In this document: positions 19,263 to 27,248 of the stretch, piece by piece
Layout: the number at the start of each line of letters is the position of its first letter
Numbering within the stretch: position 1 is the stretch's first letter
Source of the DNA: Helicobacter sp.
GTDB taxonomy: Bacteria; Campylobacterota; Campylobacteria; Campylobacterales; Helicobacteraceae
NCBI GenBank assembly: GCA_022511145.1
Contig: JAFLSC010000013.1
Span: 1 to 47,896, forward strand
Length of the DNA: 47,896 nucleotides
Direction of reading: 5' to 3'
Program-made: the position numbers and the translations under genes
The notes under the pieces: model-generated
What the model was told of the DNA's origin: nothing
What the model saw: only the letters and a program-made list of their open reading frames with translations
Databases searched by the model: none

Positions 19263-19285
19263 ATTAATAAAAATTATTATATAAT
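19263..19285 (+). promoter_or_regulatory. sodC promoter with a Fur/PerR-like palindrome
   Basis: TATAAT at 19280-19285, 33 bp before the sodC ATG. Immediately upstream is the AT-rich inverted repeat TAATAAAAATTATTA at 19265-19279, which resembles Fur or PerR boxes, but AT-rich background makes this weak. Confidence 0.45.
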
Positions 19286-19317
19286 ACTTTTCTACATTTT
19301 AAAAAAGGAGATAGCAA

Positions 19318-19857
19318 ATGAAAAAAATTATCTTAGCCTCTATGGCAGCAGCAAGCTTACTTTTGGCGGCTAACACAGAAGCTTACGACCCAAAATCAGC
19401 GAAGGATAACCTCGTGGTTAAGCTTGAAATTCTTGGGCAAAATGGCAATAAACCCGCAGGAGAAGTTGTAGCTGTGCAAACGCCTTATGGTGTAGCATTC
19501 TTCCCTAATCTTTCAGGTTTAGAACCCGGACTCCACGGCTTTCACGTTCATACAAATGGGGATTGTGGAGCAACTGATAAAGGTTTGGGAATGAAAGCAG
19601 GCGGACACTGGGACCCTAAAAATACAGAGGGACACTCTTTTGCTTGGGACGATAAAGGACATATGGGAGATTTACCCGCACTTTATGTTGATAAAGACGG
19701 CAATGCCACAAATCCTGTTTTAGCTCCTAAAATCAAAAATGTTAGTGAGCTTAAAAATCACGCTTTGATGGTTCACGTTGGTGGAGATAATCACAGCGAT
19801 AGCCCAGCAGCACTTGGCGGTGGCGGTGCTAGAATGGCTTGCGGCGTTTTTAAATAA
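19318..19857 (+). CDS. sodC: periplasmic Cu,Zn superoxide dismutase
   Basis: 179 residues. Converts superoxide to hydrogen peroxide and oxygen in the periplasm. A signal peptide ([20 protein letters not shown]) is followed by the SodC fold. Metal ligands are recognisable: [10 protein letters not shown] (two His), [23 protein letters not shown] (His and Asp ligands) and the C-terminal [12 protein letters not shown] with the disulfide cysteine and the active-site arginine. AAAAGGAG precedes the ATG. Neighbours do not suggest an operon. H. pylori uses only an Fe-SOD, so a SodC here fits other Helicobacter species or Campylobacter better. Confidence 0.96.
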   Translation: MKKIILASMAAASLLLAANTEAYDPKSAKDNLVVKLEILGQNGNKPAGEVVAVQTPYGVAFFPNLSGLEPGLHGFHVHTNGDCGATDKGLGMKAGGHWDPKNTEGHSFAWDDKGHMGDLPALYVDKDGNATNPVLAPKIKNVSELKNHALMVHVGGDNHSDSPAALGGGGARMACGVFK

Positions 19858-20023
19858 ATCTGCTAACAAGCACTTTTCCTCCAAGATTTTAGGTTTCCCA
19901 TTTTCAAATCTTGCGAGGATAAGTCTTACTTACTCACATTTACCGACATTTAATCGCATTTGCTGATTTAATCTTAAGCATCATTAGTAACACTACTTTA
20001 TGGCAATCTCAAATCCAAATTTA

Positions 20024-20180
20024 AGCATCATTGCAAGAAAATTCATTAGAATTTTCGTGGCAATCTATTCCTTGATTTTTAGCTTTTTTAGGTTATTTCA
20101 AGATTTTTTAGATTGCTTTGACTTGCCTCACAATGACAAGGAGAGATTCCTCACGATGATGAGTAGGAATATCTCACAAC
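20024..20180. repeat. dispersed intergenic repeat copy
   Basis: Contains CATTGCAAGAAAATTC, a GAAAATTC-ATTA-GAATTTTC hairpin (20037-20056), GATTGCTTTGACTTGCCTCA and CAATGACAAGGAG, then CCTCACGATGATGAG. The order GATTGCTT.G, CCTC.CAATGA, GATGATGAG matches the copy at 1115-1210. Confidence 0.5.
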
Positions 20181-20224
20181 AATAAGCAAAGATGAAGGAA
20201 AATTTATTTTATCTTTAAATTATT

Positions 20225-20240
20225 TAGGTATCATTACCTA
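20225..20240 (+). promoter_or_regulatory. inverted repeat TAGGTA-N4-TACCTA before the torA-type operon
   Basis: Perfect six-base arms around TCAT, 12 nt upstream of the ribosome site AAGGAGG (20252-20258). Placed where a repressor or response regulator would bind over the promoter or leader. Confidence 0.4.
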
Positions 20241-20263
20241 CATTTTTAAACAAGGAGGAGAAG

Positions 20264-20842
20264 GTGAAGTTAGTAAAGATTTATATTTTGGTAGCAATAC
20301 TTGGAATAAGTCTTTATGCAGGTGAAATACAATATGCTGCTAATGTGAAATCTTTGTATTTAGACAAAGAAAGCACAAAAACCATAGGGAGAGTTTTACC
20401 GACTACGGAAGTGGAAATTGTCAAATCAGAGGGAACACGAGTTTTGGCTATTATCAAAGGTTGGGGTGAAAATACTTCTGCACTTTATGCAATCCCGGGG
20501 ATTAGAATCCTCAATGCCGCTTTTACAAAAGGTGTTGAAGCCCCTTATAAAATCCTAGAATCCAAAACAATCAAAGATAAACAATACCACCATTATGCCT
20601 TTGAGGTTTATATGGATAAAACAGATTTGGTAAATGAGCTTGAGCCTCTCTATGAAGAGGCAAAAACGCTTTATACGAACAACTGCTCGATGTGCCACGC
20701 TTTACACCCTACTAAAGAGTTCAAAGCGAATCAGTGGCCAAGCATTATCAAATCAATGCTATCAAGAACAGCAATCCCCAAAGATAAAAGTCATTTGGTG
20801 ATTCAATATGTCCAAAAAAACGCTAGTGATGTAGAAAATTAA
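20264..20842 (+). CDS. periplasmic monohaem c-type cytochrome, partner of the S-/N-oxide reductase
   Basis: 192 residues from a GTG start, chosen because AAGGAGG sits 5 nt upstream and the codon opens a signal peptide (MKLVKIYILVAILGISLYAG). One haem motif, CSMCH at 141-145, lies in a short C-terminal domain with a probable Met ligand (SMLSRTA); the N-terminal half has an SH3-like look. The pair with the following reductase corresponds to C. jejuni Cj0265c-Cj0264c, where a small cytochrome feeds a TMAO/DMSO reductase. It lies 16 nt before the reductase gene. Electron donation is inferred from that parallel. Confidence 0.85.
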   Translation: MKLVKIYILVAILGISLYAGEIQYAANVKSLYLDKESTKTIGRVLPTTEVEIVKSEGTRVLAIIKGWGENTSALYAIPGIRILNAAFTKGVEAPYKILESKTIKDKQYHHYAFEVYMDKTDLVNELEPLYEEAKTLYTNNCSMCHALHPTKEFKANQWPSIIKSMLSRTAIPKDKSHLVIQYVQKNASDVEN

Positions 20843-20858
20843 TAAAAAGGAGTAAATA

Positions 20859-23351
20859 ATGGCAAAATCAACAATCAAAAGAAGAACAATCCTCAAAGGA
20901 CTTGCACTTTTTGCGGCAATTCCTTTTGCGGATTCTTTGGGTTTAAGGTCGGCACTTTTTGCACAAGAGAGTAAATTTAATTTTGAGCTGATTAAAGAAG
21001 GGGAAGTGATTAGCGGGGCTCACTGGGGAATTTTAAAAATAACACTCAAAGAGGGTAAAATCATTAAAAGTGAAAACGCTATTAAAACATCTATCATCAA
21101 TCCTTTGCAATCTGTAACGGCGGATTTAGTTTATACCCCTTCACGAGTGCGTTACCCTATGGTAAGAAAAAGCTTTTTAGAAAATCCTAACTCTCCTAAA
21201 CCCGAACTTAGGGGTAAAGAAGAATGGGTGCGAGTGGATTATAAAACAGCAATTAAGCTCATCGCTGATGCCCTAAAAAGAACCTATAAAGACAAAGGGG
21301 CAAGTGGGGTTTTTGCAGGAAGCTATGGCTGGAAAAGTAGCGGAAATATGCATAATGCAAGAATTTTATTGCACCGCTTTATGGGAATGGCAGGAGGCTA
21401 TGTTGGCTCTACGGGCGATTATTCTACGGGTGCTTCCCAAGTGATTTTACCTTATGTTGTGGGGACGATTGAAGTCTATGAGCAGCAAACAAGCTGGAAG
21501 TTAGTCTTAGAGCATTCTAAAGTGGTAGTGATTTGGGGTGCAAATCCTTACAATACCCTAAGGATTGCGTGGAGTATTACGGATTCTAAAGGCTTAGAAT
21601 ATCTTGAAGAACTCAAAAAAGCAGGTAAAAAGTTGATTTTTATTGACCCTGTCAAAAATGATACTTGCGAATATTTAGGAGCGGAGTGGATTGCTCCTGT
21701 GCCTAATACCGATGTGGCTTTGATGTTAGGGATTGCTCACACAATGCTTACAACGCAAAAATACGATAAAGAGTTCCTAGAAACTTATACTGAAGGCTTT
21801 GAGCAATTTAAAGATTATCTGCTAGGCAAAGAAGATGGCGTAGTAAAAAACAGCAAATGGGCAGCAAAAATTACTGGTGTTTCTGAAAAGAAAATCAAAA
21901 ATTTAGCAAAACTTTTCTATGAAAATCGCACAATGTTACTTTCAGGCTGGGGTATGCAAAGAGCTCATCACGGAGAGCAACCTCATTGGATGCTTGTTAC
22001 TCTAGCTTCAATGATAGGGCAAATTGGCTTACCCGGTGGTGGATTTGGATTAAGTTATCATTATAGTAATGGCGGAAGCCCAACAACAAATGCTCCTGTT
22101 ATTGGTGGAATGAATATTGGCACAGCTAGTGAGGGAGCAGAATGGCTACAAGGTTCCGGAAATAATGCTATTCCTGTGGCTAGAGTTGCTGATATGCTTC
22201 TTAATCCGGGAAAAACTATCGATAATAATGGTAAAAAAATCACTTATAGCGATATTGATTTTGTTTATTGGTGCGGCGGGAATCCTATCGTGCATCATCA
22301 AGACACTAATCAAATGCTACAAGCTTGGAGAAAGCCTAAGACTATCGTTGTCAATGAGCCTTATTGGACACCAACAGCAAGAATGGCAGATATTGTAATG
22401 CCTATTACCACGCCTTATGAAAGAAATGATATTTCAATGAGCGGGGATTATTCTAATCTCAATATTGTTCCGATGAAACAAGTTGTTGCTAAAGAATTTG
22501 AAAGTGTCGATGATTATCAAGTTTTTAGCGATTTAGCAAAGGAATTTGGGATTTATGATAAATACACAGAAAATAAAACAGAAATGCAATGGATTGAGGA
22601 ATTTTACAATCTCGCCTTTAAACAAGCACAAGCTCAAAATAAAGTCTTTGCAGGTGCGATTGAAATGCCCTCTTTTGAAGAATTTTGGAGCAAAAATCAA
22701 CCACTAACCTTTAACCCTACACTTGATGGGGAAAATTTTGTGCGTTATGCTGATTTTAGGGAAGACCCGATTTTAAATCCGCTTGGCACACCTTCAGGGA
22801 AAATCGAGATTTACTCACAAGCCATCGAGCAAATGCAATATGAGGATTGCAAGGCACACCCTACTTGGTTTGAACCTATTGAATGGTTAGGTATGCAAAA
22901 CAAACCTGCTGAATTTGCAATGATTACTGCACACCCGCCTTTGAGATTGCACTCTCAACTTGCAAATACTTCCTTAAGGGATTCTTATGCCATTAATGGA
23001 CGCGAGCCAATTTGGATTCACCCTCAAGACGCCAAAGCTAAAGGGATTAAAGATGGAGATATTGTGCGTGTCTTTAACGCTAGGGGAGAGATTTTAGCAG
23101 GAGCTAAAGTTACCAATCGCGTTAAAAAAGGCGTGGTTAATCTTTGTGAGGGGGCTTGGTATGACCCTGATGATGCAAATAAATCTAAGCCTTTATGTTG
23201 TAATGGAAGTGCTAATGTGCTTACACTTGATATTCCAACCTCTAAACTTGCTAATGGTAATATTTCTCACACTTTGCTTGTGAATATTGAAAAATATAAA
23301 GGGGAAGCTCCTAAACTAAAAGTTTTTGAGCAACCTCAAATCAAAGCATAA
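20859..23351 (+). CDS. torA: Tat-exported molybdopterin S-/N-oxide reductase (TorA/BisC/DorA type)
   Basis: 830 residues. Reduces trimethylamine N-oxide, DMSO or related oxides as terminal electron acceptors in the periplasm. The N-terminus has a twin-arginine signal (IKRRTILKGLALFAAIPFAD). No Fe-S cysteine motif is found, as expected for this clade. The molybdenum-ligand serine is Ser189 in TGDYSTGASQVI. Other family stretches: VVIWGANPYNTLR, GWGMQRAHHGEQPHWMLVTL, NEPYWTPTARMADIVMPITT and the C-terminal TAHPPLRLHSQLANTSLR with EPIWIHPQDAKAKGIKDGDI (cofactor-binding domain). AAAAAGGAG precedes the ATG. The exact substrate cannot be told; the symbol is by family. A terminator follows. Confidence 0.9.
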   Translation: MAKSTIKRRTILKGLALFAAIPFADSLGLRSALFAQESKFNFELIKEGEVISGAHWGILKITLKEGKIIKSENAIKTSIINPLQSVTADLVYTPSRVRYPMVRKSFLENPNSPKPELRGKEEWVRVDYKTAIKLIADALKRTYKDKGASGVFAGSYGWKSSGNMHNARILLHRFMGMAGGYVGSTGDYSTGASQVILPYVVGTIEVYEQQTSWKLVLEHSKVVVIWGANPYNTLRIAWSITDSKGLEYLEELKKAGKKLIFIDPVKNDTCEYLGAEWIAPVPNTDVALMLGIAHTMLTTQKYDKEFLETYTEGFEQFKDYLLGKEDGVVKNSKWAAKITGVSEKKIKNLAKLFYENRTMLLSGWGMQRAHHGEQPHWMLVTLASMIGQIGLPGGGFGLSYHYSNGGSPTTNAPVIGGMNIGTASEGAEWLQGSGNNAIPVARVADMLLNPGKTIDNNGKKITYSDIDFVYWCGGNPIVHHQDTNQMLQAWRKPKTIVVNEPYWTPTARMADIVMPITTPYERNDISMSGDYSNLNIVPMKQVVAKEFESVDDYQVFSDLAKEFGIYDKYTENKTEMQWIEEFYNLAFKQAQAQNKVFAGAIEMPSFEEFWSKNQPLTFNPTLDGENFVRYADFREDPILNPLGTPSGKIEIYSQAIEQMQYEDCKAHPTWFEPIEWLGMQNKPAEFAMITAHPPLRLHSQLANTSLRDSYAINGREPIWIHPQDAKAKGIKDGDIVRVFNARGEILAGAKVTNRVKKGVVNLCEGAWYDPDDANKSKPLCCNGSANVLTLDIPTSKLANGNISHTLLVNIEKYKGEAPKLKVFEQPQIKA

Positions 23352-23358
23352 ACTTTAA

Positions 23359-23383
23359 CAAATCCTCTTTTTTTGGGGATTTG
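23359..23383 (+). terminator. intrinsic terminator after the reductase gene
   Basis: CAAATCCTC and GGGGATTTG form a 9-bp stem (one T-G pair) around seven T; a T-rich stretch follows. It lies between two convergent genes and may work on both strands. Confidence 0.65.
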
Positions 23384-23443
23384 CTTTGAGTTTATTTATT
23401 TTAATCTACAAAACAAGCAAAATCACTAAAAATTTGATTTAAT

Positions 23444-24670
23444 CTATTTTAGCCCTAACTTTCTTTTGAAATCCCGAACTTCCCTTTTATTGAGTAAAAA
23501 ATAAATCCCACAAGCAATAATCAAGCACGAAGCAATAATAAGTGCTAAGGGTAAGGGTTTATTAGCTCCAATAATACCCACTAGAAAAGAAATTCCCCCT
23601 GCTAGTGCAAACTGAATTGTCCCTAGGAGAGCTGAAGCACTACCTCCGTTTTGTTTAAATCTTGACATCGCCAAAGTCGTTGTATTTGGCACAATAAAGC
23701 CCAATGCCCCAAGATTTAAAAAAAGTAAAATTTCAAAAACAATAAAATGTAATTGCAAAAATCCTACTATAATCAAGAGGAGTGAGATTCCAAATATCGC
23801 CAAAAACGCATAGGGTAAAATAAAATAAGGGGAATATTTAAGCACAATCTTGGCATTAATTTGTGCAAAAATCATTAAACTTAAAGCATTAATACCAAAG
23901 AGAACACCAAAGTCTTTTTCACTTAAGCCAAAAAATTCTCGAAATAAATACGATGAACCTGTAATATAAGCAAACAAAGTCGCCATAGCAAAGCCTGAAG
24001 AAAAAACATAGATTCTAAAACGGCGGTCTTTAAGAATAAGTAATAATTCCAAAAAATAATTTTTCAATCCGCCAATAGGTTTGGGATTGCAATTACTTTC
24101 TTGAAGTCCAAAAACAATCCACAAAAACAACACAATCCCCAATCCAAAAAGCAAGGCAAAAATACTCCTCCACGAAAAATAATCCAATAAAAAACCACCA
24201 AAAATAGGTGAAATCATCGGTGCAAGTGAAGAAACAACCATCATCAAAGCAAACATACTAGCTGCTTCTTTAAGCTCAAACTTATCATTAACAATCGCCC
24301 GTGCAATCACAACACCTGCACAACCACCCAATGCCTCAAAGAAACGAAAAGTAATAAAAATATGAATAGAATCAACAAGCACACAAATTAAACTTGAAAC
24401 AATAAAAAGGCTAATTCCAAAATAAAGTGGCTTCTTTCTCCCATAGGCATCACTTAAAGGTCCATAAATAAGCTGCCCTAGCGAAAAAGCAATAAAAAAG
24501 ACTGCTAAGGATACCTGCGTAAAAAAGGAATTAGTTTCAAAAGTTTTTTGCACTTCACTAAGAGCTGGGAGATACATATCTGTAGAAAGTGGAGCAATCG
24601 AGGACATAAAGGCAAGGATTAAGATAAGATTAATTTTAGTAAATTCTTGAATTTGGGTTGTTTTTTGCAT
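23444..24670 (-). CDS. Bcr/CflA-type MFS multidrug exporter
   Basis: 408 residues, twelve predicted membrane helices. The MFS loop-2/3 signature is seen as GPLSDAYGRKKPLYFG at about 70-85; LSTDMYLPALSEVQKTF at about 28-44 is typical of the Bcr/CflA drug:H+ antiporter group (DHA1). Members export bicyclomycin, chloramphenicol or sulfonamides, in some cases other small molecules; the substrate here is unknown. AAAGGAATAG precedes the ATG at 24670. It stands alone, next to the gene-poor region, with a Fur-like sequence upstream at 24737-24755. Confidence 0.9.
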   Translation of the reverse strand: MQKTTQIQEFTKINLILILAFMSSIAPLSTDMYLPALSEVQKTFETNSFFTQVSLAVFFIAFSLGQLIYGPLSDAYGRKKPLYFGISLFIVSSLICVLVDSIHIFITFRFFEALGGCAGVVIARAIVNDKFELKEAASMFALMMVVSSLAPMISPIFGGFLLDYFSWRSIFALLFGLGIVLFLWIVFGLQESNCNPKPIGGLKNYFLELLLILKDRRFRIYVFSSGFAMATLFAYITGSSYLFREFFGLSEKDFGVLFGINALSLMIFAQINAKIVLKYSPYFILPYAFLAIFGISLLLIIVGFLQLHFIVFEILLFLNLGALGFIVPNTTTLAMSRFKQNGGSASALLGTIQFALAGGISFLVGIIGANKPLPLALIIASCLIIACGIYFLLNKREVRDFKRKLGLK

Positions 24671-24736
24671 TCTATTCCTTTAGGATTTTATTCCTCTAAA
24701 AGCAAATTATCTCTTAATCTATAACGCTTATAAAAT

Positions 24737-24755
24737 GATAATGAAAATTAATTAT
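24737..24755 (-). promoter_or_regulatory. possible Fur box upstream of the Bcr/CflA-type exporter
   Basis: GATAATGAAAATTAATTAT agrees with the classical Fur 19-mer GATAATGATAATCATTATC at 13 of 19 positions. It lies 67-85 bp upstream of the exporter ATG. The AT-rich setting lowers the weight. Confidence 0.35.
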
Positions 24756-24879
24756 AATAGGAATTTGCTTAAATAAAGATTATCAATAATAGGGTTAAAT
24801 CTCACAATCATTAGAAACAATCAGCCAGGTTGTAAATAAATAACTTTTTAGCTCATCACAAAAATCAGCTTTTTAAATA

Positions 24880-24907
24880 GAAGCCCACATTTTAGAGAGT
24901 GGGGAGG
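24880..24907 (+). mobile_element. IS200/IS605-type right-end / TnpB-RNA 3' remnant
   Basis: The sequence GAAGCCCAC, ATTTTAGAGA, GTGGGGAGG has the layout of IS605-family ends (GAAGCCC, stem, TTTAG loop, stem, GGGAGG), with CCCAC/GTGGG forming the stem. No tnpA or tnpB coding sequence is left. Confidence 0.4.
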
Positions 24908-25490
24908 AAAGCCTTCGTCACTTTTGACATCTCTCTTTTTGTCATTGCGGGAGTTCCCCCTTTACTTTACGGGGAAAATCTTTAATTGAAGCTCTTTGTT
25001 GTATTTTGGATTTGGTGGATTCCTTAAATGCTAAAGAGGCTTCTTATGAATCACTCTCATTTAAGAAGTGAAGCTTCCTAACTAATTACCCACTAAGAGG
25101 AGGACTTCTTAATAAAAGCTGATTTGACGCTTTTTAAATGTCTCTAATACCCCAAACCGATAAAGTTTATTTGAGTGTCCCTATTTATAGGAAGCCCACA
25201 CTCTTAATAAGGATAATTCACTAACGTAAGGCAGGATAAAGGGACTTTTAATTCAATTTAATTTTGTATCTATTTTATTTTATGCCAACTTGAATCTGAA
25301 ATAAGAAATTTCAAAAACTTTTTAAATTATAACCCAAAAAACTTATAAAATTTTAAAATCTCCACTGCCAAAACTCAAAGATATACTTTTTTATTAAAAT
25401 ATGATACAAATATAAGCCTAAAATTCTTACTTCTAGCATTTCTTAATTTAAGTTTAAATATAAAAAGAGCCTCAATTTAAAAATCAAGAA

Positions 25491-25507
25491 TATCGTAAAA
25501 TACGATA
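25491..25507 (+). promoter_or_regulatory. 17-bp operator-like palindrome
   Basis: TATCGTA-AAA-TACGATA, perfect seven-base arms, 57 bp upstream of the small ORF at 25564. It looks like the binding site of a plasmid or toxin-antitoxin type repressor; no such regulator is seen nearby. Confidence 0.45.
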
Positions 25508-25563
25508 ATAGGAGAATTTTTGTATTATGATTATCCCTTACTTGATTTTAAAAGGAAACCATA

Positions 25564-25725
25564 ATGCAAAGTATCCAAGAGGAATTAATATTTGAAAATG
25601 GACCAAAAGAATTTCAAGAAAACAAACCAACTCAAATGCAAGAAAATTCTCAAGAATCTCAAAACAAAGAAGAAAATTCTCAAGAATTTTCTTCTGAAGC
25701 CAAATATGAGGAAATGTCTCAATAA
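25564..25725 (+). CDS. small Gln/Glu-rich hypothetical protein, probably truncated
   Basis: 53 residues (MQSIQEELIFENGPKEFQEN...), rich in Q, E, N and S, with the segment ENSQE twice. AAAAGGA lies before the ATG. Not recognised. After the TAA at 25723-25725 the same frame continues open to a second TAA at 25828-25830 with similar composition turning basic (ending KKTTKGLKSQAL), so the stop may be a CAA-to-TAA change in a longer plasmid gene of 88 codons. It lies beside the decayed primase-like and rep genes. Whether it is expressed is uncertain. Confidence 0.45.
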   Translation: MQSIQEELIFENGPKEFQENKPTQMQENSQESQNKEENSQEFSSEAKYEEMSQ

Positions 25726-25789
25726 AACATTAACAATCAAGATTCTCTAAAAGAAGAATCAGAGTTTAAAATAAACAAGAAAATAATAC

Positions 25790-26430
25790 TTAAGAAAACA
25801 ACAAAGGGATTAAAATCTCAAGCCCTTTAATACCATAACAAAGTTGTTTTGTAGGCTTTAAGCTTTTTTCTCTCAAAAAAGCTTTTCTAAGATAGCTCAT
25901 ATAACCACCTTGATGAATGAATACAAAATTATTTTCTAAGACTCCACTTTTATGCTTCAAATAATAAGTAGGAATACAAATATTCCCAAATTTATCGTTT
26001 TTAAGAGAAAATCTTTTTAGGATTTCATTATCAATGAGCCTTTGAATATGGAAAAAATTATTCAAAGAGATTTCTTTAAATGTTTAGAAGTCTTTTATTA
26101 TTTCAGTAATTTTTCCATCTTTAAAGGAAATATCTGTATTTAAAATATGATTGATTGTAACTCCTCAAGATTTTTACTCTCTAACAAAGTAGAAACTTTA
26201 ATACCTCTATTTTTACAATAAGAAAAGATATTACCTCTGTCTTTTTCCTCATTAGGATTAAAATAAAGATAATTCCCATTGCTTTGTCTTGTAACAATTA
26301 AAAGCTCTTTGTCATTAAAAAGGATAGTTGAAGCTTTTGAGCATTTATCTCTCTTAAGCGTATAGCCTCGCTCAAGTAATAAAGTATCTAAGGGGAGATT
26401 TAAATACTCTTTGTTAGTGAGATTTGCCAT
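25790..26430 (-). pseudogene. decayed DUF3991/TOPRIM-type (primase-like) plasmid gene
   Basis: Two open pieces read on the minus strand: 26140-26430 (96 residues, MANLTNKEYLNLPLDTLLLE..., with NGNYLYFNPNEEKDRGNIFS) and 25790-26065 (91 residues, with FSLKNDKFGNICIPTYYLKH and CYGIKGLEILIP). In plasmid primase-like proteins these stretches are parts of one chain: an N-terminal region, then the run-up to a TOPRIM domain. Between them the frame can be followed as NHILNTDISFKDGKITEIIK DF, stop, TFKEISLNN, so one frameshift near 26155 and one TAA near 26085 separate the pieces. The protein ends where the TOPRIM core should begin. Family call moderate; decay is seen directly. Confidence 0.55.
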
Positions 26431-26436
26431 AATAAC

Positions 26437-27042
26437 TCACTTTGAGAAAACAAATTTAAAAGAGATTATGGGATTTCCTCTTGAATTACTTTTTTGTTTA
26501 AGGCATTCTAGGGTTTTGAAAATTCCCTTTAATTCATTAAAGGCAGGGGCTAGAATCTTTCTTTGAAAACTATTTTCTTGTAAAGAAATAGATTTTGCAT
26601 TCAAATCCAAAATATCCCATAGACTCTCTTTTTGGATTATAAATTCTCCTTTAAAGAGGTATTGCATTAAAAACATATAGAGTCTTTTAGAGTATTTGGA
26701 TTTTAGAGAACAAAACTCTCTTAGCTCAAATTGTGTGTAATTATTCGTTAAGTTATTGAGCAAGAATAAGACTTCACTGCCAAATTGAACAAGTAAGAAT
26801 CTTTCTTCTTCTTTAATGACAATTTTTTCAAAGAAACTGCCATAAATTGAAGTTCTAAATCCCTCCTCTTGTATTCTTTTTTCTTTAGTGGTAACACTCA
26901 TCATTTTTTGAGAGAAACTATCAATTTCATTAAAGAATCGGCGATAATCCTTATATTTCTTACCGATTAAAAAAGAAATTTCCTCAAAAGTAATTCTAAT
27001 TCTTGCTCTACCCTTTTCTTTTCCGATGAAACATAAAGCCAT
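26437..27042 (-). CDS. Rep_3-family plasmid replication initiator, 5' end displaced by frameshift
   Basis: 201 residues from ATG 27042 (MALCFIGKEKGRARIRITFE). Rep_3/RepB initiators bind iterons and start plasmid replication with two winged-helix domains; the second is clear here (SKYSKRLYMFLMQYLFKGEF, then ILAPAFNELKGIFKTLECLK, SFKFVFSK). Homologous sequence continues upstream of this ATG in the same frame (YQNSLNYLIFPNFNAKDFDF F) but without a start codon. A good start with AAAGGA is at 27176 in another frame and ends at 27090. A one-base shift near 27095 would join them, so the gene is probably a pseudogene or uses frameshifting. No iterons were recognised. Confidence 0.7.
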   Translation of the reverse strand: MALCFIGKEKGRARIRITFEEISFLIGKKYKDYRRFFNEIDSFSQKMMSVTTKEKRIQEEGFRTSIYGSFFEKIVIKEEERFLLVQFGSEVLFLLNNLTNNYTQFELREFCSLKSKYSKRLYMFLMQYLFKGEFIIQKESLWDILDLNAKSISLQENSFQRKILAPAFNELKGIFKTLECLKQKSNSRGNPIISFKFVFSK

Positions 27043-27089
27043 AAAAAAATCAAAATCTTTGGCATTAAAATTAGGAAAGATGAGATAAT

Positions 27090-27176
27090 TTAAGCTATTT
27101 TGATATTTAGATTTAAGTCTTTTGCGTCTAAAGAAATTTTCTCTTTGAGAGTTTCTTTACATTGTGTTTGTAGCAT
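27090..27176 (-). other. out-of-frame 5' piece of the rep gene
   Basis: 28 codons (MLQTQCKETLKEKISLDAKD then LNLNIKIA) with AAAGGA upstream of the ATG at 27176. It stops at 27090, two reading frames away from the Rep_3 frame, which is open across this stop. Likely the original start region of rep. Confidence 0.5.
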
Positions 27177-27248
27177 TTTGTGTCCTTTTGATAGATGCAA
27201 AATTCATATATTCCAAATCTTACTTAAATAGCAGCAGATAAGGTTTTC

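Larger units (their letters stand above)
19858..20263. other. intergenic region between sodC and the torA-type operon
   Basis: 406 bases without a supported gene. Two short open frames here (19778-19966 and 20000-20185) have no ribosome site and run through repeat sequence. The content is dispersed intergenic repeat (about 20024-20180) and the leader of the following operon, with an inverted repeat at 20225-20240. Confidence 0.65.
24671..25563. other. 893-bp gene-free accessory stretch
   Basis: No gene is supported on either strand. I see: a Fur-like 19-mer at 24737-24755; IS200/IS605-type end sequence at 24880-24907; a dispersed-repeat fragment at 24912-24952 (TTCGTCAC, GTCATTGCGGGAG); a second, decayed GGAAGCCCACACTC copy at 25190-25203; very AT-rich sequence from 25250; and a palindrome at 25491-25507 before a small ORF. 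The impression is of eroded mobile DNA. Confidence 0.6.

Noticed and set aside
19778..19966. Open frame overlapping the end of sodC
   Set aside because: Mostly within sodC in another frame, no ribosome site, no protein-like composition.
20000..20185. Open frame of 61 codons
   Set aside because: Runs through dispersed repeat sequence and lacks a ribosome site.
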